Assembly (NCBI RefSeq): GCF_003390335.1
Contig: NZ_QUOU01000001.1
Location: 2,542,001 to 2,606,000, forward strand
Direction: 5' to 3'
DNA length: 64,000 nucleotides
From: Thalassotalea euphylliae
GTDB lineage: Bacteria; Pseudomonadota; Gammaproteobacteria; Enterobacterales; Alteromonadaceae
A program made the translations under genes and the position numbers. The notes under the pieces are model-generated. The model ran no database searches. It was not told the origin of the DNA and was given only the letters and a program-made list of their open reading frames with translations. Below, in pieces: positions 26,898 through 36,119 of the stretch. Numbering within the stretch: the stretch's first letter is position 1; every line of letters starts with the position of its first letter.

Positions 26898-28712
26898 TCA
26901 ATTTTTTACACATTGCGTATGTTGCCAAATACAACGTTGAATATTACTTAACTTAGCCAACCAGCTTTTTGCACTGTGATTCGAGCCCGCAAGTGTTGAA
27001 TAGCGCTCAATTGAGAACATATTGTCATTAAAATCAGGTAACCAACCGCTATTCAATAACTTGTTGAGCAAATCGACGTTGTTAGCGTCATCACCACTTA
27101 ACGCATTCCAACGTAACTGGTGCTCGATACTAAACGTAGATTCTTGCTCTAACGCTAGTAGCCGCTCGTAGGCGTCTTGATACAAACGATTTTTTTCTGT
27201 CGCTTTATATAGCCTAGCAAGCAATAAATATTGCCCTCTATTTTCGTTTGTCACCTGCTTGAGAGTAACTATTTCTGGGAAGTGCTTTTTAAATAACGTT
27301 AATGCTTTTTCAGCATGATTAAGCTGAACTAAAGCGAATAAATAAGGCATCACAAAATGATTTTGCTCAGGCGCTAGTCGATAGCGCTGCTGCAAATAAA
27401 CAAGCGCCGCGTTTGGTTTTTGATGATACCAAGCCAGAGATGCCTTAGCGTAGAGTAAAAAGTGCTGCGGCACGCTATTAACAGCAGCAAACTGATCAAA
27501 AATTTCTTGTGCAAGCACTCCTTGATTTAAACTTAATAAAAACAAAATGTGGCTAAGTTTGTGTGCTGGGTATTTTTTAACGTAGCTTTCTTGATGTTGT
27601 CTGTACCAGTTTAAATAGTGCGCAGCTCGCGATTGGTTCAATGGGTAAAAATCTAGTTCATACAGGGCTTTGTGTTTAAAGTTAGGGGAAATTACAACGC
27701 TGCGTTCAAAGTACTTGCGCGCATTAGTTAAATCTCTGTTGTTTAAATAAGCATATGCTAGCCCGCGCAGTACAATGGGATCATTCGGTGCAAGCTTAAA
27801 TGCACGTTGATGGGCCGTTAGCGCATCGGCCACCTTATTCTGATTGCGTTTCAGGCGACCATACCAATGCCAAGTCATGGCGTCATCACGGTTTATTGCC
27901 AAAGACTGCTCGAACAAGGCTTGGGCTTGGCTAATTTGGCCTTGCTCAAAATGCTGGCGTGCCACAGAAGCCAAAACTTGTGCATTATTAGGAGCATGAG
28001 CAAACGCTTTTTCTAACAAGGGGTGGCACAAGGTGTCTCGCTCAATCTCAGTAACACTGCCATATATCGCTAACATTCGATAACTATTGCACAACCCGTT
28101 AAGTGCTTCGGCATTCTCACTGTCTTGCTCAATGACCTCTAGATAAATTTGTTTCGCTTGTTCTAGTTGTGCGACATTTTGCTGAGAGAGCAAATGACTT
28201 GCTAACGTAAATTGCTCAAAATATTGCGTTGAGTCAGCCTCTCTTTTGGGGCTATAACTCTGAATATTGACGGCGATAACCAATGCAGCCACAACCAACA
28301 ATGTGCAAATGCCGAGCAACCAGTAGTTTTTATAGTGAGAAGTGTTCTGTGAACTAGGCGTTAAGTCTAACGTGCCTGACTCATCGGTATAAATTTCAAT
28401 CGCGATATCCGGCGCAATTCGATAGCCCTGCCCTGAAATACGCTCAATGTATTGTTGGTGCTGGTCGTCCGCACTAAGCACTTTACGTAACTGAGCAATA
28501 CCTTGGTAAACCGAACTATCAGCGACTACACGCTGCGGCCATACTTTTTCAATTAATTCTTCTAATCCAATAGGTTGATATTTGTGTTCAACAAGCACCA
28601 GCAGAAGTTGCATTAACTTGGGCGTAATGGAGAGTTTTTGCTCACTATTCTCGAGCGTTAATTGATTTAACCTTGGTGAAACACGCCAATTCCCAAGCTG
28701 AAACGATTCCAT
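26898..28712 (-). CDS. CadC/ToxR-like membrane regulator with TPR domain
   Basis: About 604 residues. The N-terminus (1-100) is an OmpR/PhoB-type winged helix (LTPKLMQLLLVL-like recognition region, VYQGIAQLRKVL, YIERISGQGYRI). One membrane helix follows (WLLGICTLLVVAALVIAV, near residue 130). The periplasmic rest holds tetratricopeptide repeats (for example ALFEQSLAINRDDAMTWHWY and ALTAHQRAFKLAPNDPIVL). This is the architecture of one-component membrane regulators such as CadC. It diverges from the amidohydrolase gene at 28844, which is its likely target. Start at 28712 is preferred, but no strong ribosome site is seen. Confidence 0.85.
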   Translation of the reverse strand: MESFQLGNWRVSPRLNQLTLENSEQKLSITPKLMQLLLVLVEHKYQPIGLEELIEKVWPQRVVADSSVYQGIAQLRKVLSADDQHQQYIERISGQGYRIAPDIAIEIYTDESGTLDLTPSSQNTSHYKNYWLLGICTLLVVAALVIAVNIQSYSPKREADSTQYFEQFTLASHLLSQQNVAQLEQAKQIYLEVIEQDSENAEALNGLCNSYRMLAIYGSVTEIERDTLCHPLLEKAFAHAPNNAQVLASVARQHFEQGQISQAQALFEQSLAINRDDAMTWHWYGRLKRNQNKVADALTAHQRAFKLAPNDPIVLRGLAYAYLNNRDLTNARKYFERSVVISPNFKHKALYELDFYPLNQSRAAHYLNWYRQHQESYVKKYPAHKLSHILFLLSLNQGVLAQEIFDQFAAVNSVPQHFLLYAKASLAWYHQKPNAALVYLQQRYRLAPEQNHFVMPYLFALVQLNHAEKALTLFKKHFPEIVTLKQVTNENRGQYLLLARLYKATEKNRLYQDAYERLLALEQESTFSIEHQLRWNALSGDDANNVDLLNKLLNSGWLPDFNDNMFSIERYSTLAGSNHSAKSWLAKLSNIQRCIWQHTQCVKN

Positions 28713-28843
28713 TAATGACCACTTAAACAACTGAATAGTATTGTTTTTTAATTATTTTAGAAAAATTTTAGACAATTATTATAGATAACTTAGATACAGA
28801 ATTCTCTCCTTTATTAAGGTCATGCCTTTAACAGGAGAATTTC

Positions 28844-30400
28844 ATGAAAAAACAAGTTTTAAGCTACGCATTACTAACGTGTTTTTATTGCTCAGCCTTT
28901 TCAAGCTCAGTCAGTGCTGCTTCAGTTAATATGAGCTCGGCCAGTTTAGCTGACGTTGATGTGGTGATTGAAGGTACGACAATCATTTCGCCTATTAATA
29001 AGCATCAAATAAGTGTCAAACCCAATCATTGGGTTGCAATCAAAGGAAATCGCATTAGCCAAATAGGCAACCGAACAAAGCCGCCAAAAGCAAAATTGGT
29101 GATTGATGGCAGTGACCAATACCTTATTCCGGGATTAACCGATAGCCATGTTCACTTAAAAACCATGCCAGGGATAAATTTTTCCGACGCCAATGCTACG
29201 CATATGCAATCAGCTTTTCTTGCCAGACAAGGCACTAATTATTTGTATTATGGCGTTACGCAAGTTATCGATCCGTCAAACACTAAAGACGGTATCAAGC
29301 GGTTTCATGAGAGTGGTTTAACACCTGATGCATTTTTCTGTGGCGCTATGCCTGTGTTTAATGGCTACAACGCTCAAGGCATTGCTCATAAACACCTGCA
29401 TCATGAACGTCCTTACTACCTAGCCCAATACACAGATCCTAAAACGACTGAGGCGATAACCCATGCGCATCAAGCCAAACAAAGCTTGTTAAGATTAAAA
29501 AATGACGGCGCTGTCTGTGCAAAAGTGTATATTGAAAACGGCTTTGATTTGGCTGACAACATACCGATGGTAAGTGAAGCGACACTAAATGAGCTTACAC
29601 AGTACGCAAAAACACTCAACTTACCGACCATGGCACATGCCAATGCAACCGATATGCAGGATATTGCGGCAAACGCTGAGATTTCAGTAATGGGGCATGG
29701 TTTATGGAATTGGTTAGAAGAGCAAGGGTTATCAACTGAAGCAGCGCTTCCCCCTAAAGTGAGCCGTGTTCTCACCAAAATTCTTAACCAAGATATCGCC
29801 TATCAACCAACGTTAAATGTTATCCGATCATTGACTGATCTAATGGTTGAAAACCATATCGACCGAACTGAATACAAAACCGTATTACCTCCGTGGCAAA
29901 TAGCTTGGTATCAATCAAACGCAGGCCAATGGTTTAATGTTGAAATGCACAAAGACTGGGGCAAGCCACCTGTCGAACTAATCATTGAGCGATTCAGTGC
30001 GAAGCAAATCAACGGTCAGCGAGTCCTCAAGCATTTATATGATCATGGTGCTACTATTTTGCTGGGGTCTGATACACCGCCGGCACCAACTTTTGCCTCT
30101 CAACCTGGGCTAGCGACCAACTGGGAATTAGCCGATATGCACAAGGCAGGTGTTGATTTAACAGGTATTTTGGCGGCTGCGACGATAAATAATGCCAGCC
30201 TTTATAATTTATCGCAGGATTATGGCACCGTTGAAAAAGGCAAGCGTGCAAACCTATTGCTGTTAAACAGTAATCCCCTTAAAACTATCAACGCCTACGA
30301 CGATATCGATAAAATTATTCTCGGAGGACAAGTGATCGACCGAGACGATCTACATATTAATAAGCTGGAACAACGCGCCCCTAGCCCAAAGCATCCTTAA
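28844..30400 (+). CDS. Exported metal-dependent amidohydrolase
   Basis: A signal peptide (about residues 1-26) and AGGAG before the ATG are clear. The amidohydrolase core has HxH in TDSHVHLKT (His102, His104), a candidate metal-bridging Lys in CAKVYIENG, a His in TMAHAN, another in VMGHGLW, and the final Asp in LLGSDTPP. The last 60 residues return to the small beta domain (GTVEKGKRANLLLLNSNPL). It should hydrolyse a C-N bond of an imported compound in the periplasm. It is probably controlled by the divergent CadC-like regulator. Confidence 0.87.
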   Translation: MKKQVLSYALLTCFYCSAFSSSVSAASVNMSSASLADVDVVIEGTTIISPINKHQISVKPNHWVAIKGNRISQIGNRTKPPKAKLVIDGSDQYLIPGLTDSHVHLKTMPGINFSDANATHMQSAFLARQGTNYLYYGVTQVIDPSNTKDGIKRFHESGLTPDAFFCGAMPVFNGYNAQGIAHKHLHHERPYYLAQYTDPKTTEAITHAHQAKQSLLRLKNDGAVCAKVYIENGFDLADNIPMVSEATLNELTQYAKTLNLPTMAHANATDMQDIAANAEISVMGHGLWNWLEEQGLSTEAALPPKVSRVLTKILNQDIAYQPTLNVIRSLTDLMVENHIDRTEYKTVLPPWQIAWYQSNAGQWFNVEMHKDWGKPPVELIIERFSAKQINGQRVLKHLYDHGATILLGSDTPPAPTFASQPGLATNWELADMHKAGVDLTGILAAATINNASLYNLSQDYGTVEKGKRANLLLLNSNPLKTINAYDDIDKIILGGQVIDRDDLHINKLEQRAPSPKHP

Positions 30401-30463
30401 TAACTATGCACCAAGCTGTGTCATATAAAGTAAGTTGCACTTGGCACGCACTTAAAAAACTAA

Positions 30464-30485
30464 GGGCCACTTAATCAAGTGACCC
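30464..30485. terminator. Hairpin between convergent genes
   Basis: GGGCCACTT and AAGTGACCC pair with one mismatch around an AATC loop. It lies between the stops of the amidohydrolase and alkylsulfatase genes. There is no long T-run, so strength is uncertain. Confidence 0.45.
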
Positions 30486-30534
30486 TGATAAGGTAAGTGG
30501 CTATTGAGCTGGACTCAATTGAGCCCAAAGTAAA

Positions 30535-32523
30535 TCATGGCTCAACGATATTAAACGGCTCTTTTTGTTTGTCGAGCATGGCTAAGAAACCAACTAGATC
30601 AATCGTACTGCCCTCAATGCTTAGCTCGTCAGAACCCGCTAAATCTAACAAGCTGGCTTCGCCAAGAACAATATCCATAAACAACGAATGACTAATGCGG
30701 ATTTGCGCGTTTACCTCGAACTCTAACGCCTCTTGCCCATCATAAGGGCGATGATGTAATACCGAATTTTCAAGCCATAACACATGCTTTTCGTTGCGAT
30801 CGGTAAGTTCGAAAACAAAGCTTAGTACTTCACCCTGCGCATCATCAGCATTTAATGTCGCTGCCATCGCATCAAAAAATCTGGGCACAGGGGCATGTTC
30901 AAGCAAGTCTCGCATCATGGTTAAGCTGATCACATTCGTGCTCTTACCTTGAGTCAGTTCCTGTGCGGCGCTTAAATAGGAATCTCGCCACGGTGCCGAC
31001 TCTGCTTGATACGCCAGTTGTTGATATGCCTGAGCAAGCAACAATTTCGCTGATTCACTATCATTGGCAAAGACTAAGTGGTTAAGTAACTCTGCCGCCC
31101 AGCGATATTCTCCATTAGCAATGGCAGCTTCTCCCAGTGTAAGCACAGCTTGCTCACCGCCCATTGCTGTGATGTACTTCTTAGCACTCGCTGCTGGTGG
31201 CAACGGGTTGAGGTTTGCCGGATTACCGTCATACCAGCCGTAATACGCTTGATAAACCGCTTTGGCGTTATGGCTAACTGTGCCGTAATAGCCCCTATTC
31301 GAAAATGACGTCGCAAGTGTGTCGGGTAGTGTTAGTGTTTCCGCTATTTCACTGGGGGTTAAGCCTTTGTAGCTTAATCTCAGCGTTTGATCGTGAATGA
31401 ATTTATAAATATCGCGTTGGCCTCGCAAAAATTGGTCGATTGCGCTATTTCCCCAAATTGGCCAATGATGGCTACCAAAGTATATTTCTGCATCACTAAA
31501 CAGCCGACGAGCATCCTCAATATGATTACTCCACGATAGCGCATCTCTGACTTTCGCACCGCGCAAGGTATACAGGTTATGCATTTGACGAGACACTAAC
31601 TCAGCGCCAGCAAACGCTTTGTGCAGAGGTAAATAAAAGGTGAGTTCAGCGGGGGCCTCTGAATTTGGCGTGTATTGAAATTCAAACTCAACACCATCAA
31701 TCGTTAACGTTTGCCCGGTTTGGTCGATTAACCGATTTGGCGGCACCACCCCCATACGCCCAAACACCGAGCCTTTGCCTAGGCCAGAATCTACTTTGCC
31801 CGTCGCACTTTTAGCTAAGTTGCGGCCGTACATATAGCCAGCGCGACGTGCCATGGTGACACCGGCAAGAATATTTTCTGATGTGGCTTCCGCCATAAAG
31901 TGCTTTGGCGCAATCACAGGAACGTTAGGCTCTAATTCAGGGTTAATAACAGCCAGCGCACCGCCAAAGTGATCAATATGGCTATGCGTGAGAATTAAGC
32001 CTGTGACTTTTATCTCGCCTAAGTGTTTTTGCGCCATTGCCAACGCCGCTTGTGCTGACTCAAAAGCAGTTAACGGGTCAACAATAATCCAACCAGTTTG
32101 CCCCTTGATTAACGACATATTCGCAATATCATAGCCACGAATCTGATAGATACCTTGAGTGACCTGATAAAGTCCGTGCATACCATTAAGTTTGGCTTGT
32201 CGCCATAAACTAGGATTAACCGAATCTGGTGCATCCCCTTTGACAAAGTCATAGTCACCTATTTGCCAGAGTACGGCCCCCTGCTCGTCTGAAATAGACA
32301 ATTGCGGATCTCGTGCAATCAGTCCACGCTCAGCCTGCTCGAAATCAGTTTTATCATCAAAGGGTAAGGCTTTGTATACCGCTTTGTTGTGGTGGCGAGT
32401 AAATTCACTCACTTGATCATGACTTGTTTGTGGTGAATCACAGCCAGTTAATAAAAGTGCCGCCAAGAGCAATTGTAGGCCTTGCCGAATTTGTTTTCCC
32501 TTGAATGTACTGATTTGAGCCAT
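30535..32523 (-). CDS. SdsA/BDS1-like alkylsulfatase, lipoprotein
   Basis: About 662 residues with a lipoprotein signal (LLLAALLLTGC, Cys28). I chose ATG 32523 because AAAGGA lies eight bases before it. The metallo-beta-lactamase domain carries THSHIDHFGG, the zinc ligand motif. FAGAELVSRQMHNLYTLRGAKVRDALSWSNHI and FGSHHWPIWGN are typical of alkylsulfatases of the SdsA1/BDS1 group. A dimerisation region follows and then a C-terminal SCP2-like sterol-carrier domain (LSFVFELTDRNEKHVLWLENSVL). It should release sulfate from alkyl sulfate esters. It diverges from the Crp/Fnr-type gene at 32697. Confidence 0.9.
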   Translation of the reverse strand: MAQISTFKGKQIRQGLQLLLAALLLTGCDSPQTSHDQVSEFTRHHNKAVYKALPFDDKTDFEQAERGLIARDPQLSISDEQGAVLWQIGDYDFVKGDAPDSVNPSLWRQAKLNGMHGLYQVTQGIYQIRGYDIANMSLIKGQTGWIIVDPLTAFESAQAALAMAQKHLGEIKVTGLILTHSHIDHFGGALAVINPELEPNVPVIAPKHFMAEATSENILAGVTMARRAGYMYGRNLAKSATGKVDSGLGKGSVFGRMGVVPPNRLIDQTGQTLTIDGVEFEFQYTPNSEAPAELTFYLPLHKAFAGAELVSRQMHNLYTLRGAKVRDALSWSNHIEDARRLFSDAEIYFGSHHWPIWGNSAIDQFLRGQRDIYKFIHDQTLRLSYKGLTPSEIAETLTLPDTLATSFSNRGYYGTVSHNAKAVYQAYYGWYDGNPANLNPLPPAASAKKYITAMGGEQAVLTLGEAAIANGEYRWAAELLNHLVFANDSESAKLLLAQAYQQLAYQAESAPWRDSYLSAAQELTQGKSTNVISLTMMRDLLEHAPVPRFFDAMAATLNADDAQGEVLSFVFELTDRNEKHVLWLENSVLHHRPYDGQEALEFEVNAQIRISHSLFMDIVLGEASLLDLAGSDELSIEGSTIDLVGFLAMLDKQKEPFNIVEP

Positions 32524-32656
32524 TAAAAAATCCTTTATCAAATAACTATCAACATTAGCCCTTATGCCGACGGCTAACGCATCTGATAGTTCATGAGTGA
32601 GAGAATAAGGTTAAGCCAAATAACCTTGTTAGGGATTGTTATAACAGCAAATTCAC

Positions 32657-32688
32657 TTTATAAATGTTAACTAGTTTACATTTATAAA
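32657..32688. promoter_or_regulatory. 32-bp near-perfect palindrome, candidate operator
   Basis: The two 16-base halves are inverted repeats with one mismatched pair; each outer arm reads TTTATAAATGT. It lies between the divergent alkylsulfatase and Crp/Fnr-type genes and ends only eight bases before the regulator's ATG. Such a dyad is a strong candidate binding site for the adjacent dimeric regulator. It would overlap the regulator's promoter or start region, so autorepression is a plausible reading. Confidence 0.7.
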
Positions 32689-32696
32689 ATACTGCT

Positions 32697-33398
32697 ATGT
32701 CTTCAAATCAACATGCTAATCAAGGTGAAACAGCCCACGACTTTATGGGCGTATTACCTCAGCAAGCGCTAGTGGAGCTAAGTGAAATTCAACAAGTACA
32801 AAGCTTTCTAGACGGTGAGCTAATTCATCAACGAGGAGATCACGGAGATGGGCTGAGCATAGTGCTGTCAGGGGCAGTTAAAATGGGCAATTATGGTAAT
32901 GATGGGCGCTATTTTCTCAGTAAATTATTATTGCCGGGAGAAAGCTTTGGCGAATTCGTGGTATTTGCAGACTTGCCTCGAACCCATACCGCAGAGGCGG
33001 TTGGCGATACACAGCTAGGTTATGTATCGGGTTCAGTACTCAAACAAGCTTTGACCAACTCGCCAGCACTTGCTCACGCACTTTTGGTGTCACTGTCGAA
33101 GCGATTACACCAAAGCCTTGAAACCATTGATGATTTAAAGCGCTTACCGTTAGCAGGTAGATTAGCCAAATTGCTCTTACTCATCGCCCGAGAAACCCAA
33201 AAACACAAAGCGGTTGCCATATCTCAGGAGCAAATTGCAGCGCAGTTGGGCGTCAGCCGAATATCAATATCGAAAAGCTTGAAACAACTAAGCCAACTTG
33301 GTTTTGTTAAAACCGGCTATCAAACGATTTACCTGACCAGCCCCGATAAATTAGCAGCTTGGGTTGCGCAGCAAAGCCAAACCTTAGTCTTGAACTAA
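32697..33398 (+). CDS. Crp/Fnr-family transcriptional regulator
   Basis: About 233 residues. A cyclic-nucleotide-binding-like beta-roll (FLDGELIHQRGDHGDGLSIVLSGAVKM ... PGESFGEFVVF, split here) is followed by a C-terminal helix-turn-helix (ISQEQIAAQLGVSRISISKSLKQL). The Cys cluster of FNR is absent, so it is not an oxygen sensor of that kind. No ribosome site lies before the ATG at 32697, because the 32-bp palindrome occupies that place. A leaderless transcript or a later start (ATG near 32744) are possible. The likely target is the divergent alkylsulfatase gene. Confidence 0.85.
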   Translation: MSSNQHANQGETAHDFMGVLPQQALVELSEIQQVQSFLDGELIHQRGDHGDGLSIVLSGAVKMGNYGNDGRYFLSKLLLPGESFGEFVVFADLPRTHTAEAVGDTQLGYVSGSVLKQALTNSPALAHALLVSLSKRLHQSLETIDDLKRLPLAGRLAKLLLLIARETQKHKAVAISQEQIAAQLGVSRISISKSLKQLSQLGFVKTGYQTIYLTSPDKLAAWVAQQSQTLVLN

Positions 33399-33582
33399 AT
33401 TTTTATGCGTATTTAATTGTTAAAGGATTGCGGTGTAAAAGCTAAAGTGCTTCATATCCGTCATTACTATTACAGGTAAGTCATTATTTATAATAGTTTA
33501 TTTTTGATTTTCTATTGTTAACTGATTTGAAACCTCGAACACTGTTCAATAATCAAACAACAAAAATATAAGGAAATATGAT

Positions 33583-34262
33583 TTGAAGCGCTATGGAATA
33601 ATTAGTTGCCTGCTTGTTGCCCTGCTTACAATAAGTAAAACAAACGCCACCTTAATCACTTTCGATGAAGAAACCGCCCACAATGACTCGACTAGGTCGT
33701 TTACCTATACCGACAATGGTGTCGTAAAAACCAGAAGGTATACGACACTTAATGATCAATACCAAGATTATGGTGTTACTTTCGGTGGTGATTGGATGGT
33801 GGTCGATAATGATCCAACCTTTGGCGAAAGGCCAATGAGTGGCAATGGGTTTGCTGCATTTAATCAATCAAATAGCCTAAACATGAGCTTTGCTTCAACA
33901 ATAAACTCAATTTCAGGGTACTTGGGGGCGGCTTAGTTGATTGCTGCTATGAAAGTATGATTTGGGAAATATCAGCATTCTTTGAAAATCAAGTTGTTAT
34001 GTCAAAGAGTATTAACAGTACCGCATCGCCCAGCGGCGGTGGCTTTAGCTTTTTTCAGCTAGCCTTTGACAAGGTAGATTATGTTGAAATTAGCGCTACC
34101 CCTGAAAATCCAGCATTGCGTAACCAACATTCTAGCGGGATATTAGAAAACCTCTCATTTAACATCAACAATGCAGTTCAAGTTTCAGAACCAACAGTCT
34201 TGAGCACCTTCCTGTTATTAGGTTTATGCTTAACTTTCAGCTCTAAAAAGCAAGGTCATTAA
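33583..34262 (+). pseudogene. Frameshifted exported PEP-CTERM-like protein
   Basis: A TTG start at 33583 with AAGGAA before it opens a signal peptide (MKRYGIISCLLVALLTISKTNA) and a beta-rich domain. The frame stops at TAG near 33934-33936, directly after a run of five G. One base fewer or more in that run would continue as GGGLVDCCYESMIWEISAFF to 34262. The end (VSEPTVLSTFLLLGLCLTFSSKK) looks like a PEP-CTERM sorting tail: a short Ser-Glu-Pro motif, a hydrophobic helix and basic residues. It could be a true mutation, a phase-variation event or a sequencing error. Confidence 0.7.
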
Positions 34263-34276
34263 GCTTTTTATTGACC

Positions 34277-34302
34277 AAAGTCAGTTAGAAGCTAACGACT
34301 TT
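34277..34302. terminator. Hairpin at the end of convergent genes
   Basis: AAAGTC-GTTAG pairs with CTAAC-GACTTT with one bulge. It overlaps the stop codon of the minus-strand DUF1496 gene and lies just after the PEP-CTERM-like gene. T-runs are short. Confidence 0.35.
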
Positions 34303-34735
34303 GACTCTTATCTGCAAACTCTTTGACGCTGCGCAAATAGCGAATTAAGCGCGCTTCCTCGCGATTAATTCGCTCTGCGCCTATATAGGTGGATTCACGC
34401 ACAAGCTGTTGTTGAATTTCGATGTTTTGTTTAAACAGTGCCAATTCAGATTCGGATAACTGTTGCCAAATGCCATTGCGATCGGACGCTTGCTCACACT
34501 TTCTTGGCAGTGACTCCAATACTAAAATCGAGCCAAGCGAATAGTATTTATTATCATAAATGCAGCCGAGAATTTTGCCGCGATCGATCACCAGCTGCCA
34601 AGGAAAGCTGGCATCATCCAAATTAACACCATCTTTAGATTCAACAAATTGCTGCGCTGAGCTAATCCCACTGGTGATTAGCAAGCCACACAACACAAGT
34701 AATGCATTAGTGCATTTCCGTCGGTTAATTTTCAA
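34292..34735 (-). CDS. Secreted DUF1496 protein
   Basis: A TTG start at 34735 has AAGGA eight bases upstream. A signal peptide (ALLVLCGLLITSGISSA) is followed by the short DUF1496 block DRGKILGCIYDNKYYSLGSIL, known from YnjH-type periplasmic proteins. The last 70 residues are charged and probably helical. About 147 residues. Function unknown for the family. Confidence 0.78.
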   Translation of the reverse strand: MKINRRKCTNALLVLCGLLITSGISSAQQFVESKDGVNLDDASFPWQLVIDRGKILGCIYDNKYYSLGSILVLESLPRKCEQASDRNGIWQQLSESELALFKQNIEIQQQLVRESTYIGAERINREEARLIRYLRSVKEFADKSQSR

Positions 34736-34900
34736 AACTCTCTTCCTTGTGTTTCTTTCTTTATTTTTCGAATGTTTTCTACACTAATAGGTATGCGACT
34801 GTTTAGCCAATTGTTTTTATGAGCAATGCATCATTTCCACACAGGCGGGAGCTAATATAGGTTAATTATCAACAGGTACCCCAATGCAGCAGGTAACCAA

Positions 34901-35770
34901 ATGTTAGTGCAAATCAAAGAATGGTTAAATCATCCACTATTCACCTTTAACGAGCGAGTGATCACCGTTGTCGAAGTGCTTGCCGTACCACTGTGGTTGG
35001 CAGTTAGTGTCTGGCTGGCTCATGCTCTTATCGCAAAGCTGGGCAAAAAATTACGAAACGCAGACAAAGATCCTAACTTAGTGCATTTAATTCAGCGGCT
35101 ACTCTATATCCTTGCCTTAGCCGTTATTTTTATTACCACCCTATCCATGCTCAACGTACCTATAACGGCGTTTGCCTTTTTGTCTGGCGCCATTGCCATA
35201 GGTTTTGGCTTTGGTGCGCAGAATATTATTAATAACTTTATTAGTGGCTGGATATTAATGGGTGAAAAGCCTATTCGTATTGGCGATTTTCTAGAAGTTG
35301 AGGGCGTTAAAGGTGTGGTCGAAGAAATTAATACACGCTCAACCCGAGTAAGGCGGGTAGACGGTGTGCATATGCTGATCCCTAACAGTAAATTACTGGA
35401 AAACACTGTTATTAATTGGACATTACGCGACCGATTGATCCGCGGCGTGGTGAGTGTTGGTGTCGCCTATGGCAGCGATTGCCAAACAGTAAAACAACTC
35501 ATGCTGGATGTAACAAATGCCCAACAAGAAACCCTCACGGAAGATGGCAAAACGCCACAAGTGTACTTTCAAGAGTTTGGCGATAATGCGCTAGTATTTG
35601 AGGTCTACTTTTGGATCAATTCCCATGTTGAAGGCGGGTTGCGTTTAGTCGCCAGTAATATCCGCTTCGCGCTTAATGAAGCCTTTAATACACAGGGGAT
35701 TGTTGTCGCCTTCCCACAACGAGATGTTCATATTGATGGCGAAATTAGGCTGACTCAGCCTAAGTCTTAA
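34901..35770 (+). CDS. MscS-family mechanosensitive channel
   Basis: About 289 residues with three membrane segments. The pore-lining helix is Gly/Ala-rich (FLSGAIAIGFGFGAQNIINNFISG). The beta domain follows (EKPIRIGDFLEVEGVKGVVEEINTRSTRVR ... MLIPNSKLLENTVINWT, shown in part) and is diagnostic of MscS. It gates solute release on sudden drop of osmolarity. AGGT precedes the ATG. Confidence 0.9.
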   Translation: MLVQIKEWLNHPLFTFNERVITVVEVLAVPLWLAVSVWLAHALIAKLGKKLRNADKDPNLVHLIQRLLYILALAVIFITTLSMLNVPITAFAFLSGAIAIGFGFGAQNIINNFISGWILMGEKPIRIGDFLEVEGVKGVVEEINTRSTRVRRVDGVHMLIPNSKLLENTVINWTLRDRLIRGVVSVGVAYGSDCQTVKQLMLDVTNAQQETLTEDGKTPQVYFQEFGDNALVFEVYFWINSHVEGGLRLVASNIRFALNEAFNTQGIVVAFPQRDVHIDGEIRLTQPKS

Positions 35771-35787
35771 TTGAATAAAGTAGCGGC

Positions 35788-36057
35788 TTAACACTCCAGC
35801 ACTTCTACCGCCACTTCCATGCCATCAACAGTCCAGCGCTGTGCCAACTGATTGTAAATCACTCGCGCGATAAGTTCTTTCTTAGAATTGTCACTATAAG
35901 TCACCACCATAGTGCACATATGGTTATGCTCACGTTTAAAGTGTGGTATTTCAACCGATAGCGGCTCTCTGGTTTTGGGATTAGGTTTGCGCCGTTTGTG
36001 CCAGTCGCGAGCAAGTATTTTAAAGGTGTAATTCAAGTTATCAGGCATTCGTCTCAA
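35788..36057 (-). CDS. Small conserved hypothetical protein
   Basis: About 89 residues, basic at the N-terminus (RDWHKRRKPNPKTREP) and followed by a strand-rich half (MCTMVVTYSDNSKKELIARVIYNQ, part). AGAGGAATAG lies five bases before the TTG at 36057; an ATG at 36048 is the alternative. I do not recognise the family. It is convergent with the MscS gene and stands alone. Confidence 0.5.
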   Translation of the reverse strand: MRRMPDNLNYTFKILARDWHKRRKPNPKTREPLSVEIPHFKREHNHMCTMVVTYSDNSKKELIARVIYNQLAQRWTVDGMEVAVEVLEC

Positions 36058-36119
36058 CTATTCCTCTCTATACTGTAGGTACCGCTAATGATTATTTAAC
36101 TCAGTTTAGTGAGGCTGCT

